Assembly: GCA_955652075.1 (NCBI GenBank)
Contig: CATPAS010000023.1
Span: 1 to 5,203 of the forward strand
Length of the DNA: 5,203 bases
Direction of reading: 5' to 3'
Source of the DNA: an uncultured Gaiellaceae bacterium
GTDB taxonomy: Bacteria; Actinomycetota; Thermoleophilia; Gaiellales; Gaiellaceae
Shown: one piece after another, positions 3,970 to 5,203 of the stretch
Position numbering within the stretch: position 1 is the first letter of the stretch
How the letters are laid out: each line of letters begins with the position of its first letter
Notes under the pieces: generated by a model
Databases searched by the model: none
What the model was told of the DNA's origin: nothing
What the model saw: only the letters and a program-made list of their open reading frames with translations
Translations under genes and position numbers: made by a program

Positions 3970-5203
3970 CTATTCGCGGGCTGCCGGCAACTCGAACGAG
4001 AAGCTCGAGCCCTCCCCTTCGGTTGAGTCGACCCAGATCCGACCGCCCATCGCCGTCACCAGCTCTTTGGCGATGAAGAGGCCGAGCCCCGTGCCGGCCG
4101 CGCCGTCTCGGGCGGCGGACTCGGCCCGGTAGAACTTCCGGAAGATTCGCTCGCGCTCCGCGGCCGGTATTCCGATTCCCTCGTCTGCGACGCGCACTTC
4201 GACACGGTCGTGATTACGGCGAGCGCCAACCGTGACGGTGCCACCGCCGGGCGAGTATCGGAGCGCATTCTCCACGAGGATGTTGAAGACCTGCCGCACC
4301 TTGTCGGGATCGGCCTCGGCCGCGAGGGGCTCGTCGGGCAGGTCGATCTCGAAGCGATGGCTGTTCATGACGCCGCTCTCTTCGACGGTCTCCACCAGCT
4401 CCGACACGACGGAGCCGAGATCGATCGGACCGAGCTCGACCTGCAGGTCGCCCGCATCGAGGCGCGCGACGTTCAGAAGCTGGTCGACGATCTCTGTCAG
4501 CCGCTCCGACTCCGATGCGATGTAACCGAGGAAGATGCGCCGCTCGTCCTCGCCGAACGGAACGTCCTGTCGAAGCAGTGTCTCGGCGAAGCCGTAGATC
4601 GACGTCAGCGGCGTGCGTAGCTCGTGCGAGACGGCGGCGACGAAGTCGGACTTGACCTGCTCGACCATGCGATCGGCGGAGATGTCGCGGAAGGCGAAGA
4701 TGCGGCCCGCGACAGCCCCGAGCGGATCGCGCATCACCGCCTCGCTCAGCGAGAGCCAGACCTCCTCCCCGCCGCGCGTGATCGACACGAGGCGCTGGCC
4801 CGACGGCCTCTCGGGCTCCGCGGACTCGAGCTGGCGCAGGAGGATCTGAACAGTTGTGCGGCCCAATGCCTCCTCCTGGGGCACGCCGGTGATCTCCTCG
4901 GCGGCGGAATTCCAGAGGACGACCTGGCCGTCGCGGTCGACCGCCACTATGCCGTCGGCGATGTTCGCGAGGATCGCAACGCTGCGCTCTTTCTCCAACG
5001 ACACACGCGAGTAGAGCTCGGCGTTCGCCAACGCCGCGGACGTGTTTCCCGCGAGCGCAAGCAGCGCCTCGATCTCTTCGGGCCGCCACTGCCGCGGCTT
5101 GCGGGCGTAGACCGAGAGCACGCCGGCAAGCGTGCCTTCGGGACCGGAGAGGGGCACGCCGAGAAACGCGGCATAGCCACCAAGGAGGATCACATCGGCC
5201 CCG
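3970..5203 (-). CDS. Sensor histidine kinase, GAF-PAS-HisKA-HATPase (N-terminus outside window)
   Basis: A sensor kinase that autophosphorylates on histidine and probably passes the phosphate to the adjacent receiver protein. Counting from the GTG at 5193, the visible part is the end of a GAF domain (to about 62: FLGVPL...GVLSVYARKPRQW), a PAS domain (about 66-173: ANIADGIVAVDRDGQVVLWN...FRDIS), HisKA (about 178-248) with H190 in SHELRTPL, and HATPase_c (about 290-405). The ATPase has the N-box residue N309 (ILVENALRYSP), DEGIG (337-341), FRKFYR (351-356) and GTGLGL (367-372). No membrane segment is visible, so this part is cytoplasmic. The frame runs open to the window edge and the GTG at 5193 lies inside the GAF fold, so it is not the true start. 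GAF and PAS suggest sensing a small ligand or redox state, but no ligand can be named. The regulator follows 50 nt downstream. Confidence 0.93.
   Translation of the reverse strand, partial: GADVILLGGYAAFLGVPLSGPEGTLAGVLSVYARKPRQWRPEEIEALLALAGNTSAALANAELYSRVSLEKERSVAILANIADGIVAVDRDGQVVLWNSAAEEITGVPQEEALGRTTVQILLRQLESAEPERPSGQRLVSITRGGEEVWLSLSEAVMRDPLGAVAGRIFAFRDISADRMVEQVKSDFVAAVSHELRTPLTSIYGFAETLLRQDVPFGEDERRIFLGYIASESERLTEIVDQLLNVARLDAGDLQVELGPIDLGSVVSELVETVEESGVMNSHRFEIDLPDEPLAAEADPDKVRQVFNILVENALRYSPGGGTVTVGARRNHDRVEVRVADEGIGIPAAERERIFRKFYRAESAARDGAAGTGLGLFIAKELVTAMGGRIWVDSTEGEGSSFSFELPAARE

Noticed and set aside
4214..5089. 291-codon minus-strand frame overlapping the histidine kinase
   Set aside because: It is a +1 frame of the kinase, very Arg/Gly/Ala-rich, with no motif; the kinase frame carries all conserved boxes.
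5191..5193. GTG as the real start of the histidine kinase
   Set aside because: It falls in the middle of a GAF domain, and the frame remains open to the window edge (preceding codons Gly-Ala-Asp). The gene must begin outside the window.

Overview
The window is GC-rich DNA with dense genes on both strands, GTG and TTG starts, and start codons that sit directly behind TANNNT -10-like hexamers with no Shine-Dalgarno sequence. This combination suggests a high-GC actinobacterium. The CtaG, CAP and two-component genes would fit a soil or aquatic Thermoleophilia-type lineage, but that is inference; there is no rRNA here to fix the taxonomy.

Layout from left to right. (1) 1-94, minus: the 5' end of a gene for a small helix-turn-helix-like protein, cut by the window edge. 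(2) 130-200, minus: tRNA-Gly(TCC). (3) 223-975, plus: CtaG-type cytochrome c oxidase assembly membrane protein. (4) 956-1819, minus: a ten-helix EamA/DMT transporter whose 3' end overlaps ctaG by 20 bp and whose TTG start lies 2 nt from the 3' end of tRNA-Pro. (5) 1822-1896, minus: tRNA-Pro(TGG). (6) 1929-2840, plus: a second, different EamA/DMT transporter. (7) 2892-3389, plus: a small secreted CAP (SCP/PR1-like) protein with a strong Shine-Dalgarno sequence that can be buried in either of two hairpins. (8) 3406-3449: a long hairpin between the converging CAP and two-component genes. (9) 3482-3919, minus: a stand-alone receiver-domain response regulator. (10) 3970-5203, minus: a GAF-PAS-HisKA-HATPase histidine kinase, N-terminally incomplete, in the same operon and upstream of the regulator. 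Its stop codon is followed at once by a 17-codon ORF that ends in an ATGA overlap with the regulator start.

The genes do not form one pathway. CtaG serves respiratory oxidase copper-centre assembly, the EamA proteins are transporters of unknown substrate, the CAP protein is exported, and the kinase/regulator pair is a signalling module. The most notable structure is transcriptional. Twice within 2 kb the same arrangement occurs: a minus-strand tRNA, a minus-strand coding gene close behind its 3' end, and a divergent plus-strand gene starting 22-32 bp from its 5' end behind a TANNNT-N6-start element. I see no mobile element, CRISPR array or defence system, and no clearly undescribed multi-gene system.
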